Shown here piece after piece: positions 45,296 through 52,554 of a stretch of DNA of 64,000 nt. The notes under the pieces are model-generated. The model made no database searches. It saw only the letters and a list, made by a program, of their open reading frames with translations, and had not been told where the DNA came from. How positions within the stretch are numbered: the first letter of the stretch is position 1; each line of letters opens with the position of its first letter. The stretch is from Elusimicrobiota bacterium. GTDB lineage: Bacteria > Elusimicrobiota > Elusimicrobia > Elusimicrobiales > UBA9959. The stretch spans positions 1 to 64,000 of the forward strand of contig JAPLKI010000001.1 in the NCBI GenBank assembly GCA_026388155.1. The letters are read 5' to 3'. The translations under genes were made by a program, and so were the position numbers.

Positions 45296-46792
45296 TCAAA
45301 ATTTCCCGCTGATTATTTTTTTGCCTGATTCAAGCAGGGTTTCCATTTTTACTCTGGTCTGAGCCTCGGCGTAAACACGCACCAGCGGCTCCGTGCCGGA
45401 CGGCCGCAGCCCGAGCCAGCTGCCGTCCTTCAGGATGAACTTGAAACCGTCGGTGTGGTCTATGCGCCAGACCGTGCCCCCGGCAAGCTCGAGCGGCGGG
45501 TTGGCTTTCAGCTTTTCCACCAGGCTTTCCATATGTGAGCCGGCGCCAAGGCGCAGATTCACTCTGGAATTGACGAAAGTCCCCACTTTTTTGTTCAGGT
45601 CGGATAAAATGCGCTTTATGGATTTGCCTTCCCAGGCTACCATCTCAGCCATCAGCAGGCAGGCAAGCAGACCGTCTTTTTCCGGCACATGGTTCATTAT
45701 GGAAAGTCCGCCGGATTCCTCGCCGCCTATCAGGTACTGGCCGGTGCGAAGAAGATTTCCTATGTATTTGAAACCGACCGCGGTTTCTCTGACCTCAAGG
45801 TTATAATATTTGGCTATGGAATCCACAAAATGGGAAGTCATTACCGAGCGGGCCACCTTGCCCTTAAGGCCGCGGTTCTTTACCAAATGCTCAAGAGCGA
45901 GACCCAGCACAAGGTTAGGGGAAATCCAGGTGCCGTCGCAGTCAATAATGCCGAAACGGTCGGCATCGCCGTCACAGGCAAGGCCCAGGTTGCATTTGTT
46001 CTTCACCACGGCGGCGCTTAAGGCGGCGAGATTTTCCGCTTCGGTGTCGGGGGAACGGCCGCCAAAAAGCACATCGCGTTCTTCCCTCAAGCCCAGGGTT
46101 TTCGCGCCCAGTTTTTCAAGCATTGGGCGAAGGTAGGTTCTGGCGGCGCCGTTGACCGAGTCCACCGCCACTTTAAGCCCCGCTTTTTTTATGGCTTTAT
46201 CGTCAAGCAGCGAGTAGAGCTGTTTGAGATAGTCGGTGTGGAAGTCTTCTTTTCTTATGATGCCGGCGGACAGTCCCCGCTCAAAGGGCATATACTTCTC
46301 CACCTCCGCAAGCGTCAGGGCGCTTATTCTGGCCTCCAGGTCGTTCGTTATTTCGGGGGTTGCCGGGCCGCCCCAGTAAGGGGTCCATTTAAAGCCGTTG
46401 TAATGCGCGGGGTTATGGCTCGCTGTTATCATCACGCCGCCCACGGCTTTTGTTTTAATCACCAGCCAGGCCACCGCGGGGGTGGGGGCTTCTATATCTG
46501 AAATTACCGCGCTTATGTTTTCAGCGGCGAAAACCTCCGCGGTTATTTTCGCGAAATCCTCGGATAGGTAGCGGGTGTCATAACCGATAATTATATGCGG
46601 TGTTTTGGGCGCCGGCCCGGCGGATCTTTCAAGGTTTAAAAGATATTCCTCGCCCCTGAAGCCGTATTCCCTGCTTTCTTTAATATGCTCGGCCACGGCG
46701 TGGGCGACTCTGCGCAGATTCTGTACATTGAATTCATCGGCGATAACGGCCCGCCAGCCGGAAGTGCCGAATTTGATATTTGTGATTGACAT
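45296..46792 (-). CDS. Phosphoglucomutase/phosphomannomutase
   Basis: 498 residues, four-domain alpha-D-phosphohexomutase. Phosphoserine Ser125 is in MITASHNPAHYNG; the metal loop is DGDADRFG (274-281), the sugar-binding loop GGEESGGL, and the phosphate-binding loop RPSGTEPLVRVYAEA. It interconverts hexose 1- and 6-phosphates and feeds glycogen and surface sugar synthesis, matching the nearby GH57 enzyme. Whether glucose or mannose is preferred cannot be read. It is first in the minus-strand run and diverges from the 46873 gene. Confidence 0.93.
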   Translation of the reverse strand: MSITNIKFGTSGWRAVIADEFNVQNLRRVAHAVAEHIKESREYGFRGEEYLLNLERSAGPAPKTPHIIIGYDTRYLSEDFAKITAEVFAAENISAVISDIEAPTPAVAWLVIKTKAVGGVMITASHNPAHYNGFKWTPYWGGPATPEITNDLEARISALTLAEVEKYMPFERGLSAGIIRKEDFHTDYLKQLYSLLDDKAIKKAGLKVAVDSVNGAARTYLRPMLEKLGAKTLGLREERDVLFGGRSPDTEAENLAALSAAVVKNKCNLGLACDGDADRFGIIDCDGTWISPNLVLGLALEHLVKNRGLKGKVARSVMTSHFVDSIAKYYNLEVRETAVGFKYIGNLLRTGQYLIGGEESGGLSIMNHVPEKDGLLACLLMAEMVAWEGKSIKRILSDLNKKVGTFVNSRVNLRLGAGSHMESLVEKLKANPPLELAGGTVWRIDHTDGFKFILKDGSWLGLRPSGTEPLVRVYAEAQTRVKMETLLESGKKIISGKF

Positions 46793-46836
46793 AGATTGAA
46801 ATATAGCAAAAAAGGCCGTTTAAAGCAAAAAAACCT

Positions 46837-46865
46837 TTGGATGCCGTAATTTTGTAAAATATAAA
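46837..46865 (+). promoter_or_regulatory. Promoter of the 46873 gene, probably leaderless
   Basis: TTGGAT (46837-46842), a 17-bp spacer, TATAAA (46860-46865). The predicted start coincides with the ATG at 46873. Confidence 0.55.
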
Positions 46866-46872
46866 TTAAATT

Positions 46873-47547
46873 ATGCTGAAACTTTTATTGACACTTTTAT
46901 TCTTTGAGGTTCCCTTGACAGCGGCCGGTGGCGGCGCCGAAGCAGGAGTATCCTGGGAGGAGGGCAATCTGTCGGGTTCAGTTCCTGCCGCGCCAGTTGT
47001 TTCAGCGTTCACAAGTCCGGGGGGACCGGTCACCAGCCCGGCGCTTAAACTGCCATTAAACGGTTATGTATCGGTGTGGTCGCAGGATTGTTCCTCCGGA
47101 CCTTGCGCTATTCCTTTGCCGCTGGTTAAAAACCGGCCCATCGTTTTTGAACTGGCGTTGCCTCAGGCCCCCGGGCAGGCACAACCCGGTACCGTGAAGG
47201 AAGTTTTTGGTCTTCCGGAGGCGGGGGAATTGCTGCTGACACTAAATTTTTACGCGGTTTGCCCTTATGCCGCCGCCAAATCTTCAGTCGCGGACAGCGC
47301 CATAGGCCCGCGACAGGCCAGTGTCACAGTCGCGGACAGCGCCATAGGCCCGCGACAGGCCAGTGTCACCGGTACCTGTCCCGCGCTATATTTTCAGGCG
47401 CAGGCGGAGCTTGCGGGGGCTGCGGGCGCATTTTGCGCCGCCGCTTTTAATGAAAAAGATTTCTTTCCTTTTCCGGTGCTGATGTGCGGCGGGAGTAAAA
47501 CACGCGGAGTAAGGTTTGGAATAACGCTGCACAGAGCTAAACTGTAG
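46873..47547 (+). CDS. Secreted protein of unknown function with in-frame 42-bp repeats
   Basis: 224 residues with a signal peptide (MLKLLLTLLFFEVPLTAAGG). I recognise no family. A beta-rich body has paired Cys (DCSSGPC, FYAVCPYA, TGTCPALYF, AAFCAAAF, MCGG). Residues ~139-166 are two perfect 14-residue copies of VADSAIGPRQASVT, which are translated copies of a dispersed palindromic DNA element and so probably not part of the original protein. The predicted promoter leaves no leader. The methyltransferase gene starts 14 bp after the stop. Confidence 0.75.
   Translation: MLKLLLTLLFFEVPLTAAGGGAEAGVSWEEGNLSGSVPAAPVVSAFTSPGGPVTSPALKLPLNGYVSVWSQDCSSGPCAIPLPLVKNRPIVFELALPQAPGQAQPGTVKEVFGLPEAGELLLTLNFYAVCPYAAAKSSVADSAIGPRQASVTVADSAIGPRQASVTGTCPALYFQAQAELAGAAGAFCAAAFNEKDFFPFPVLMCGGSKTRGVRFGITLHRAKL
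47286..47369 (+). repeat. Perfect tandem pair of the 42-bp GTCGCGG hairpin element, in frame
   Basis: Copies at 47286-47327 and 47328-47369 are identical. Each has GTCGCGG, a 13-14 base loop ending GGC, and CCGCGAC, then AGGCCAGTGTCAC. Being 42 bp (14 codons), the insert keeps frame. Other copies lie at 51880-51921 (reverse), 61195-61236 and, split, at 43289-43432. Confidence 0.9.
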
Positions 47548-47561
47548 AAACCGCTTTTCAA

Positions 47562-48239
47562 ATGGACAATAAAAAAAGAGACATTTTCTCGAAAGAATAT
47601 CATACCCCGGAAACGCTGGCCTATCTGAGCAGATTAAGCGGAGCCGATGAAGGTAATGGCGCCAAAGCCCTTGAGGCGATGGGGAAAGCCGGCTTTGGCG
47701 GATTAGCCGTCCCGGTATGGGAGGGGCGGATACTTGAAACGCTGGTGCGCGCCTCAAGCGTGAAAAAAGCCGTGGAAATAGGCGCGCTTGGCGGCTATGC
47801 GGCGCATTGGATAGCGCGCGGCATGCCGGAGGGCGCGCGGCTCTACAGCCTTGAAGCTGATCCCGCGCTGGTTTCCATCGCCAAAGAAACGCTTGAAATT
47901 TCGGGGCTTGCAAAAAAAGTCACCGTGCTTGAGGGTGAGCCGCTTGAAAGCCTGAAGACCCTTTCAAAACTCGCCCCTTTTGATTTCTGTTTTATAAGCG
48001 CCGGTTCTAACCATCCCGCGTGTCTGCGCTGGGCGGCGGCCAATCTGCGCCCCGGCGGGCTTGTGGCCGTAGACGGGGTTTTTTTCAAGGGTAAACTTTG
48101 CCCTGAGTGCGGTGAACACGCTGAAAATACCGGGGCAAGGGCCATGCGCGAGTTTTTTCATGTGCTTTTTGACACCGACCGTTTTTCCGCGGCTTCAATA
48201 CTGCCGACCGATGAGGGCCTGGCTCTGGGAGTCAAATAA
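47562..48239 (+). CDS. SAM-dependent O-methyltransferase (family 3-like)
   Basis: 225 residues. The SAM-binding motif is KKAVEIGALGGYAAHWIARG, then LYSLEADPALVSIAKETLEI, LEGEPLESL and PFDFCFISAGS; the metal-binding region is LVAVDGVFFKGK. This pattern fits caffeoyl-CoA/catechol-type O-methyltransferases; the acceptor is unknown, and the helical N-terminus (MDNKKRDIFSKEYHTPETLA) is typical of the family. Genes for a secreted protein upstream and a TlpA lipoprotein downstream (12-bp gap) give no pathway hint. Confidence 0.85.
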   Translation: MDNKKRDIFSKEYHTPETLAYLSRLSGADEGNGAKALEAMGKAGFGGLAVPVWEGRILETLVRASSVKKAVEIGALGGYAAHWIARGMPEGARLYSLEADPALVSIAKETLEISGLAKKVTVLEGEPLESLKTLSKLAPFDFCFISAGSNHPACLRWAAANLRPGGLVAVDGVFFKGKLCPECGEHAENTGARAMREFFHVLFDTDRFSAASILPTDEGLALGVK

Positions 48240-48251
48240 GAAGGGGAAAAT

Positions 48252-49430
48252 ATGAAAAAAAACGCCCTGCTGATGAGTTTGCTGTTTATCGCGGCTTGTT
48301 CCGCCAAACCCGAGGAACGGCCCGCCATCGCCCAAAAAGAAAAGCCGGCGCCGGTTTTGGAACTGAAAAAACTTATAAATTCTAATTTGAAAGAGTTAAG
48401 CGACTGGCGCGACCTGAAAGGTAAAGCGGTGGTTCTTGAATTCTGGGCCAGTTGGTGCGAGCCCTGCGTGGATAACATACCGCATATAAACGGGCTGGCT
48501 GAAAAATTCCGCGGTAAGCCGGTGGTTTTTATCTCGGTTACGGACGAATCAGAAACCGTTGTGCGCGGCTTTATGAAGGAACACGAGATGAAAGGCTGGA
48601 TCGCGCCTGAAGCGCCGGCTTCCGTTTTTAAGAGCTTCAGGGTTTATGGGCGTCCGCATACGGTGCTTATTGATAAAACGTCAAAAGTGGCCGCTTTTAC
48701 CTATCCAAGCGAGGTCACTGAAAACACCATTGAGTCTCTTCTTGAGGGGAAAATAACGCTTCACTCGGACGCGCCGGCTGTGGAAGACAGCACCTCCGCC
48801 GCCAAGCCTCTGGCTGAATTTTATATAGCGCGTTCCGCGAAAAAGAGCGGCCGGGCCAGTTACGGGCCGGCTTCCATTTCCGCTTCCGCGATGCCGTTTT
48901 TTTTCATTCTCCAGCACGTTTTTAAATCCGCGGATAAGATAGAGCCTGACAAAGAAACAGCGGATATCGCCGGCGCTCATTATGATGTGCGCGTGAGCCT
49001 GCCTTTAGAGAACGGCAAGGACTATAAAGACTTTTTCTCGCGCGGGCTTGAAGACGCGCTGGGACTGAAACTTACGCTTATTAAAAAGAAGGCGGAGGTT
49101 TATATCCTTAAAAAAACCCCCGGAGGAATAAAGGGTTTTGCGAAAACCGGCGAAGGAACGGCGCCTAATGCTTCAGAGGAGGGGAATGTTTTTACCGTAA
49201 CAGGTTTTGGCCTTGATGTCTTATGCCAGGCCTTGAAAGAGCGGCTGGATACCCCGGTGGTGGACGAAACCGGAGTTAATGCCGGATACTCTTACGGTTT
49301 TGATTTTAAGAGCGGCGACTTTAAGACGATAAACGCCGAGCTCCCCGTTCAACTGGGGCTGCGCCTTGAAAAAGGTTTCCGAAAAATAAATGTTCTGGAA
49401 GTAAGAAAGAAAATGCAAAATGTAAAGTGA
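48252..49430 (+). CDS. Lipoprotein: TlpA-like thioredoxin fused to a DUF3738 (TIGR03435-type) domain
   Basis: 392 residues. The lipobox LLFIAACS has Cys16, so Lgt/Lsp process it and it is membrane-anchored. The thioredoxin domain has EFWASWCEPC (Cys69/Cys72) and the cis-Pro loop VYGRPHTVLID. Residues ~185-392 look like DUF3738, a domain abundant in Acidobacteria (DFFSRGLEDALGLKLTLIKK, then PVVDETGVNAGYSYGFDF). TlpA proteins reduce or transfer disulfides outside the inner membrane; the DUF3738 role is unknown. The stop overlaps the start of the NYN gene (GTGA). Confidence 0.85.
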   Translation: MKKNALLMSLLFIAACSAKPEERPAIAQKEKPAPVLELKKLINSNLKELSDWRDLKGKAVVLEFWASWCEPCVDNIPHINGLAEKFRGKPVVFISVTDESETVVRGFMKEHEMKGWIAPEAPASVFKSFRVYGRPHTVLIDKTSKVAAFTYPSEVTENTIESLLEGKITLHSDAPAVEDSTSAAKPLAEFYIARSAKKSGRASYGPASISASAMPFFFILQHVFKSADKIEPDKETADIAGAHYDVRVSLPLENGKDYKDFFSRGLEDALGLKLTLIKKKAEVYILKKTPGGIKGFAKTGEGTAPNASEEGNVFTVTGFGLDVLCQALKERLDTPVVDETGVNAGYSYGFDFKSGDFKTINAELPVQLGLRLEKGFRKINVLEVRKKMQNVK

Positions 49431-49900
49431 AAAATGCAAAATGGGACAACAGGCGGCGATTAGGAAAAAAAGTGAGAAAAATTTCCTCAAAACCCACGGT
49501 TTACCTTATAGACGGCTCAAATTTCTCTCGGAGTTCCTGGGCAGCCCAGGAGGGAGTGAACTCCGACGCGCTGGAAGCCGAGTTCCTGCATTGGCTTGGC
49601 GAAGTTGCGCGCACGGAGCCTTTAAAGGCTTCGTGTTTCAGGGTCGTTTTTGACGGGGGATTCAGATCTACCGGCGGTTCAGCCGGGCCGTCCATAAACG
49701 TCTATTTCTCAGATGAGGGAAAGGCGGACGATATCCTTCTTGAACGGGCCTATTTTCTGAGCATGGAAGGCACAAGAGCCGTTATTGTCACCTCCGACAG
49801 CGGGATACGGGATAAAGCGGCCTTGGACGGAATTAAAAGCCTGCCCTGCGACTCTTTTTTCCGCCTCTGCGAAAATGAACTGAAAAAAGGCGACAGGTAG
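49427..49900 (+). CDS. NYN-domain (YacP-like) nuclease
   Basis: 157 residues from GTG 49427, coupled to the upstream stop by GTGA; another GTG at 49472 would begin at the conserved part. The PIN-like NYN core is TVYLIDGSNFSRSS (first acidic residue), FRVVFDGGF, GKADDILLERA and AVIVTSDSGIRDKA, with the acidic residues of a metal-dependent nuclease. YacP-like proteins process or decay RNA in other bacteria. The first 15 residues are low complexity, from AAAATGCAAAATG words. Confidence 0.82.
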   Translation: MKNAKWDNRRRLGKKVRKISSKPTVYLIDGSNFSRSSWAAQEGVNSDALEAEFLHWLGEVARTEPLKASCFRVVFDGGFRSTGGSAGPSINVYFSDEGKADDILLERAYFLSMEGTRAVIVTSDSGIRDKAALDGIKSLPCDSFFRLCENELKKGDR

Positions 49901-50007
49901 TTCCCTGCGGCGCAGGAACGATTGAGGATTCAAGAGTGCGGATTGAAGAGCGGTTTGTCCGCTTCAGATAGGACAGGATGGAAAAATGGTAAAATTAGCG
50001 GCAAAGA

Positions 50008-50082
50008 GCCCGGGTGCTGTAACTGGTAGCCAGAGCTGACTTAAAATCAGCTGGAGTTCTCTCCGTGCGGGTTCGCCCACCA
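50008..50082 (+). pseudogene. Broken tRNA-Leu (UAA)
   Basis: Acceptor start GCCCGGG, D-arm CTGTAACTGGTAGCCAG, a perfect anticodon arm GCTGA-CTTAAAA-TCAGC (anticodon TAA), and variable arm GGAGTTCTCTCC are present. The T-arm stops at GCGGGTTCG and runs straight into CCCACCA, so the 3' half of the T-arm and acceptor are missing. A complete tRNA-Leu with the same anticodon lies 43 bases further on. Confidence 0.6.
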
Positions 50083-50125
50083 GCGCGGCGGGCGTCCGCT
50101 GAGGTAGCGGGCGAGTCTTTTGTAA

Positions 50126-50209
50126 GGGCTTGTGGCGGAACTGGTAGACGCGACGGACTTAAAATCCGTTGGCCGCAAGGCCGTGTGGGTTCGAGTCCCA
50201 CCATGCCCA
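50126..50209 (+). tRNA. tRNA-Leu (anticodon UAA)
   Basis: 84 bases with acceptor GGGCTTG/CATGCCC (one mismatch), D-loop AACTGGTAGACGC, anticodon arm CGGA-CTTAAAA-TCCG, long variable arm GGCCGCAAGGCC typical of leucine, and T-arm GTGGG-TTCGAGT-CCCAC. CCA is not encoded. Confidence 0.93.
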
Positions 50210-50270
50210 TTTGTATAAGTTTAAATTGCGAACTGATTTTTAAAAAAATGCAAAATTAGGAGCGAGTAAT

Positions 50271-50897
50271 ATGGGATTTTCACCTGAAGGGGTCAAATTA
50301 GTAATAACCGGCATCGTAGTGGCGGCGGTCGGAGGAATAATTTCGGTCTGGTCGAGGTGGCTGGGCGTGCCGGCCCTTCTGCTGGGGCTTGTTTTTTCGG
50401 CTTTTTCGGCTTATTTTTTCCGGGACCCGGAGCGCGATAAGGTTTTTGCTCCGGGTGAGATCGCCTGCCCTGCCGACGGCACGGTGTTAAGCGTGGGCGT
50501 GGAAGAGAATCCCGATGTGACAGTGGTGCGTATTTTCCTTTCCATCTTCAATGTCCATATACAGCGCGCCCCCGCGGATGCAAAAGTGGAAAGCGTGAAA
50601 TATTCAAAAGGCAGTTTTGCCATCGCGTATAAGCCTGAAGCCGCTAAGAACGAGAGGAACCTGATGTGGTTTTCAGATCCATCGGGCCGTAAATTCGCCG
50701 TGGAGCAGCTAACCGGTTCAATAGCCCGCAGGATAGCCTGCTATGTCCGCGAGGGACAGGAAGTGAAAACTTCACAGAAAATAGGCATGATATATTTCGG
50801 GTCACAGGTGGCCGTTTACCTTCCGAACACCGCCCGGGTGCTTGTTAAACCGGGAGACAAGGTGGCCGGCGGCGAAACTATATTGGGACTTTGGTAG
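50271..50897 (+). CDS. psd: Phosphatidylserine decarboxylase (short proenzyme type)
   Basis: 208 residues, matching the short archaeal-type Psd. Two N-terminal helices (~8-48), then YFFRDPERD, CPADGTVLSVG, IFLSIFNVHIQRAPADA (catalytic His), NERN, QLTGSIARRIACYV and the self-cleavage site FGSQV with Ser178, which becomes the pyruvoyl group. It decarboxylates phosphatidylserine to phosphatidylethanolamine in the inner membrane. pssA follows 95 bp downstream beyond hairpin K, so substrate and product enzymes are adjacent. An AGGAG-like ribosome site precedes the ATG. Confidence 0.94.
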   Translation: MGFSPEGVKLVITGIVVAAVGGIISVWSRWLGVPALLLGLVFSAFSAYFFRDPERDKVFAPGEIACPADGTVLSVGVEENPDVTVVRIFLSIFNVHIQRAPADAKVESVKYSKGSFAIAYKPEAAKNERNLMWFSDPSGRKFAVEQLTGSIARRIACYVREGQEVKTSQKIGMIYFGSQVAVYLPNTARVLVKPGDKVAGGETILGLW

Positions 50898-50979
50898 TCA
50901 GACAGCCGGAAGTGGAAATTCAGAAGTCAGGAGTCAGAAGTGAAATTCCGAATTCTGACTCCTGAATCCTGTCTTCCTG
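50897..50979. repeat. Variable-word hairpin K (psd / pssA gap)
   Basis: Left CAGAAGTCAGGAGTCAGAAG, centre TGAAATTCCG, right AATTCTGACTCCTGAATCCT. The right arm is nearly the same as in element B and runs into the pssA ribosome site. Confidence 0.75.
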
Positions 50980-50992
50980 AGGAGTGATAATT

Positions 50993-51802
50993 ATGGAAGA
51001 AAACAACGCAATTCAGAACCCGCAGGGAAAACTTGACCTGTCCAAAATAAAGAAAACAGGCGCCGTGGTTCTGCCTTCGTTGTTCACTATCGCGAACATG
51101 GCTGCCGGGTTTTTTTCAATAATAGCGGCCTCGGACGGTAAATATGTGCCGGCGGCCTGGCTTATTATATTTTCCTATTTCATGGATATGCTGGACGGCC
51201 GTATAGCCCGCCTGGTGCACGGGGAAAGCTCTTTCGGAGTGGAAATAGATTCCCTTTCCGACTGGATTTCGTTCGGAATCGCTCCGGCATATCTCATTTA
51301 TAATTTTGTGCTGAAGGATTACGGCTTCTGGGCCTACCCTGTGGCGTTTTTATATGTGCTTTGCGGGGCTTTGCGGCTTGCCCGCTTTAATGTTAAATCG
51401 CATTTCGGCGGTGGTTCCAAACATTACTTCCAAGGCCTGCCCATACCTGCGGCCGCGGGCATACTGGTTTCCTTCGTACTGGCATACAGCATGCTTGAGG
51501 CCGGCGGCGGGGTGCGCAGCATAAAACTCGTGATGAACCAGATGCCTTTCATTTACGGAGTGATTCCGTTCATCATGATCGCGCTCGCGCTTTTAATGGT
51601 TTCTTCCGTGCCCTACGCGGCTTTCAAACAGGGCAATGTGCTTAAACCGAATTCAGTCAAAGGCATGCTCTTGATACTGGCGGTGTTTTCGCTTATAGTT
51701 TACTGCCCGCAGGACGCCTTATTCACGTTTTTTTCCATATACGCGCTGACAGGCGTGATAATAGGAATTTACAGGGCTTTCAAGCCTGTGGTCAGCGAAT
51801 AG
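50993..51802 (+). CDS. pssA: CDP-diacylglycerol-serine O-phosphatidyltransferase
   Basis: 269 residues from ATG 50993 (GAGGAG nine bases upstream). The CDP-alcohol phosphotransferase motif is complete: Asp68-Gly69, Ala72-Arg73, Gly82, Asp86 and Asp90 in DMLDGRIARLVHGESSFGVE, IDSLSD. About eight membrane helices; this is the type II, integral Pss. It makes phosphatidylserine from CDP-diacylglycerol, which psd next door decarboxylates. The final codons AGC GAA TAG lie in the repeat words of element L. Confidence 0.94.
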   Translation: MEENNAIQNPQGKLDLSKIKKTGAVVLPSLFTIANMAAGFFSIIAASDGKYVPAAWLIIFSYFMDMLDGRIARLVHGESSFGVEIDSLSDWISFGIAPAYLIYNFVLKDYGFWAYPVAFLYVLCGALRLARFNVKSHFGGGSKHYFQGLPIPAAAGILVSFVLAYSMLEAGGGVRSIKLVMNQMPFIYGVIPFIMIALALLMVSSVPYAAFKQGNVLKPNSVKGMLLILAVFSLIVYCPQDALFTFFSIYALTGVIIGIYRAFKPVVSE

Positions 51803-51842
51803 TGGTTAAGGAGCTCCTTATTCCCTATTTGCTATTCGCTTA
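51794..51842. repeat. Variable-word hairpin L (pssA 3' end)
   Basis: AGCGAATAG (51794-51802, including the pssA stop), core TAAGGAGCTCCTTATTCCC, then CTATTTGCTATTCGCT. Confidence 0.7.
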
Positions 51843-51845
51843 ATA

Positions 51846-52508
51846 TCAGCGGAGTGAAATTAAAAACACCTCGTTCTTAGTGACACTGGCCTGCCGCTGG
51901 CCTTTGGCGCTATCAGCGGCTGAACGGGCGTTTTTAATTTTGGATTTTTTGACTTTTTGGTTTTTTAGCGCGGCGTTAAACGTGTCCTGCGCTCCCGTTC
52001 CATAAACTGCCCCGGCCCAAAAAGGCGTTCCGCCCTGGCCGCGGAAGGGGAGTCGCCAGAAGTAAATCTCGAACTGGTTCCCCTGAGCCCCGCAAAAAGA
52101 GAGGTCCTGGGTTTTTCCCCCAAGCAGCCAGCTTTTGGCGGGAAGAAAATTTGTCGGTTTTCTGCCTGAATAAAGTTTTTTAAGGGCCTGGCCGATGGAA
52201 TCAAACAGCCGGGTTTCACATTCAGTCCAGCCGACTGCCGCAGAAAAAGAGCGCAGATCGGAAAGATTGGCGAAAAAAATCAAGTTTGCCGGCAGCTTTT
52301 CTTTGCCGGATGGGGAAAAGACGAATTCGGATGTTAAATCAGCCGGCTCTTTGGCGGAGTAAATAATTTTTTCCGCAGCCGGAGAGGCAACCTCTTTCGG
52401 CGCTTCCCACAAGAGCCAGCCCGCCCGCGCCTGCGGCGGAAGGGTGGCGGTAATCAGTAACCAGTAACCGGTAACCAGTAACGGCTTTCTAAACATTTTT
52501 AAAAACAT
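51846..52508 (-). CDS. Secreted protein of unknown function, partly built from repeat elements
   Basis: 220 residues. The N-terminus MFRKPLLVTGYWLLITATLP...ARA works as a signal peptide, but its hydrophobic core is coded by the CAGTAACCGG words of element M. The body shows no known family (FVFSPSGKEKLPANLIFFAN, GWTECETRLFDSIGQALKKL). The C-terminal ~15 codons include AADSAKGQRQASVT, a translated, slightly diverged copy of the 42-bp palindrome. Both ends of this gene therefore carry inserted elements. It lies between pssA (convergent) and metG (same strand). Confidence 0.65.
   Translation of the reverse strand: MFLKMFRKPLLVTGYWLLITATLPPQARAGWLLWEAPKEVASPAAEKIIYSAKEPADLTSEFVFSPSGKEKLPANLIFFANLSDLRSFSAAVGWTECETRLFDSIGQALKKLYSGRKPTNFLPAKSWLLGGKTQDLSFCGAQGNQFEIYFWRLPFRGQGGTPFWAGAVYGTGAQDTFNAALKNQKVKKSKIKNARSAADSAKGQRQASVTKNEVFLISLR
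51880..51921 (-). repeat. 42-bp GTCGCGG-type element, diverged, in frame
   Basis: The reverse complement reads AGCCGCTGATAGCGCCAAAG followed by GCCAGCGGCAGGCCAGTGTC and AC. It is read in the same frame as the tandem copies at 47286-47369 (compare AADSAKGQRQASVT with VADSAIGPRQASVT). Confidence 0.8.
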
Positions 52509-52554
52509 AGGAAATATTTTTACCGGTCACTGATTGCCGGCTACCGGTTACTGC
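52449..52554. repeat. Variable-word hairpin M (unknown gene / metG)
   Basis: Left AATCAGTAACCAGTAACCGG, right TACCGGTCACTGATTGCCGG and CTACCGGTTACTG. The left arm codes a signal peptide on the minus strand; the right arm contains the TAA stop of metG. Confidence 0.75.

Noticed and set aside
50065-50259. Small frames across the tRNA-Leu
   Set aside because: Common artefact of tRNA sequence read as protein.
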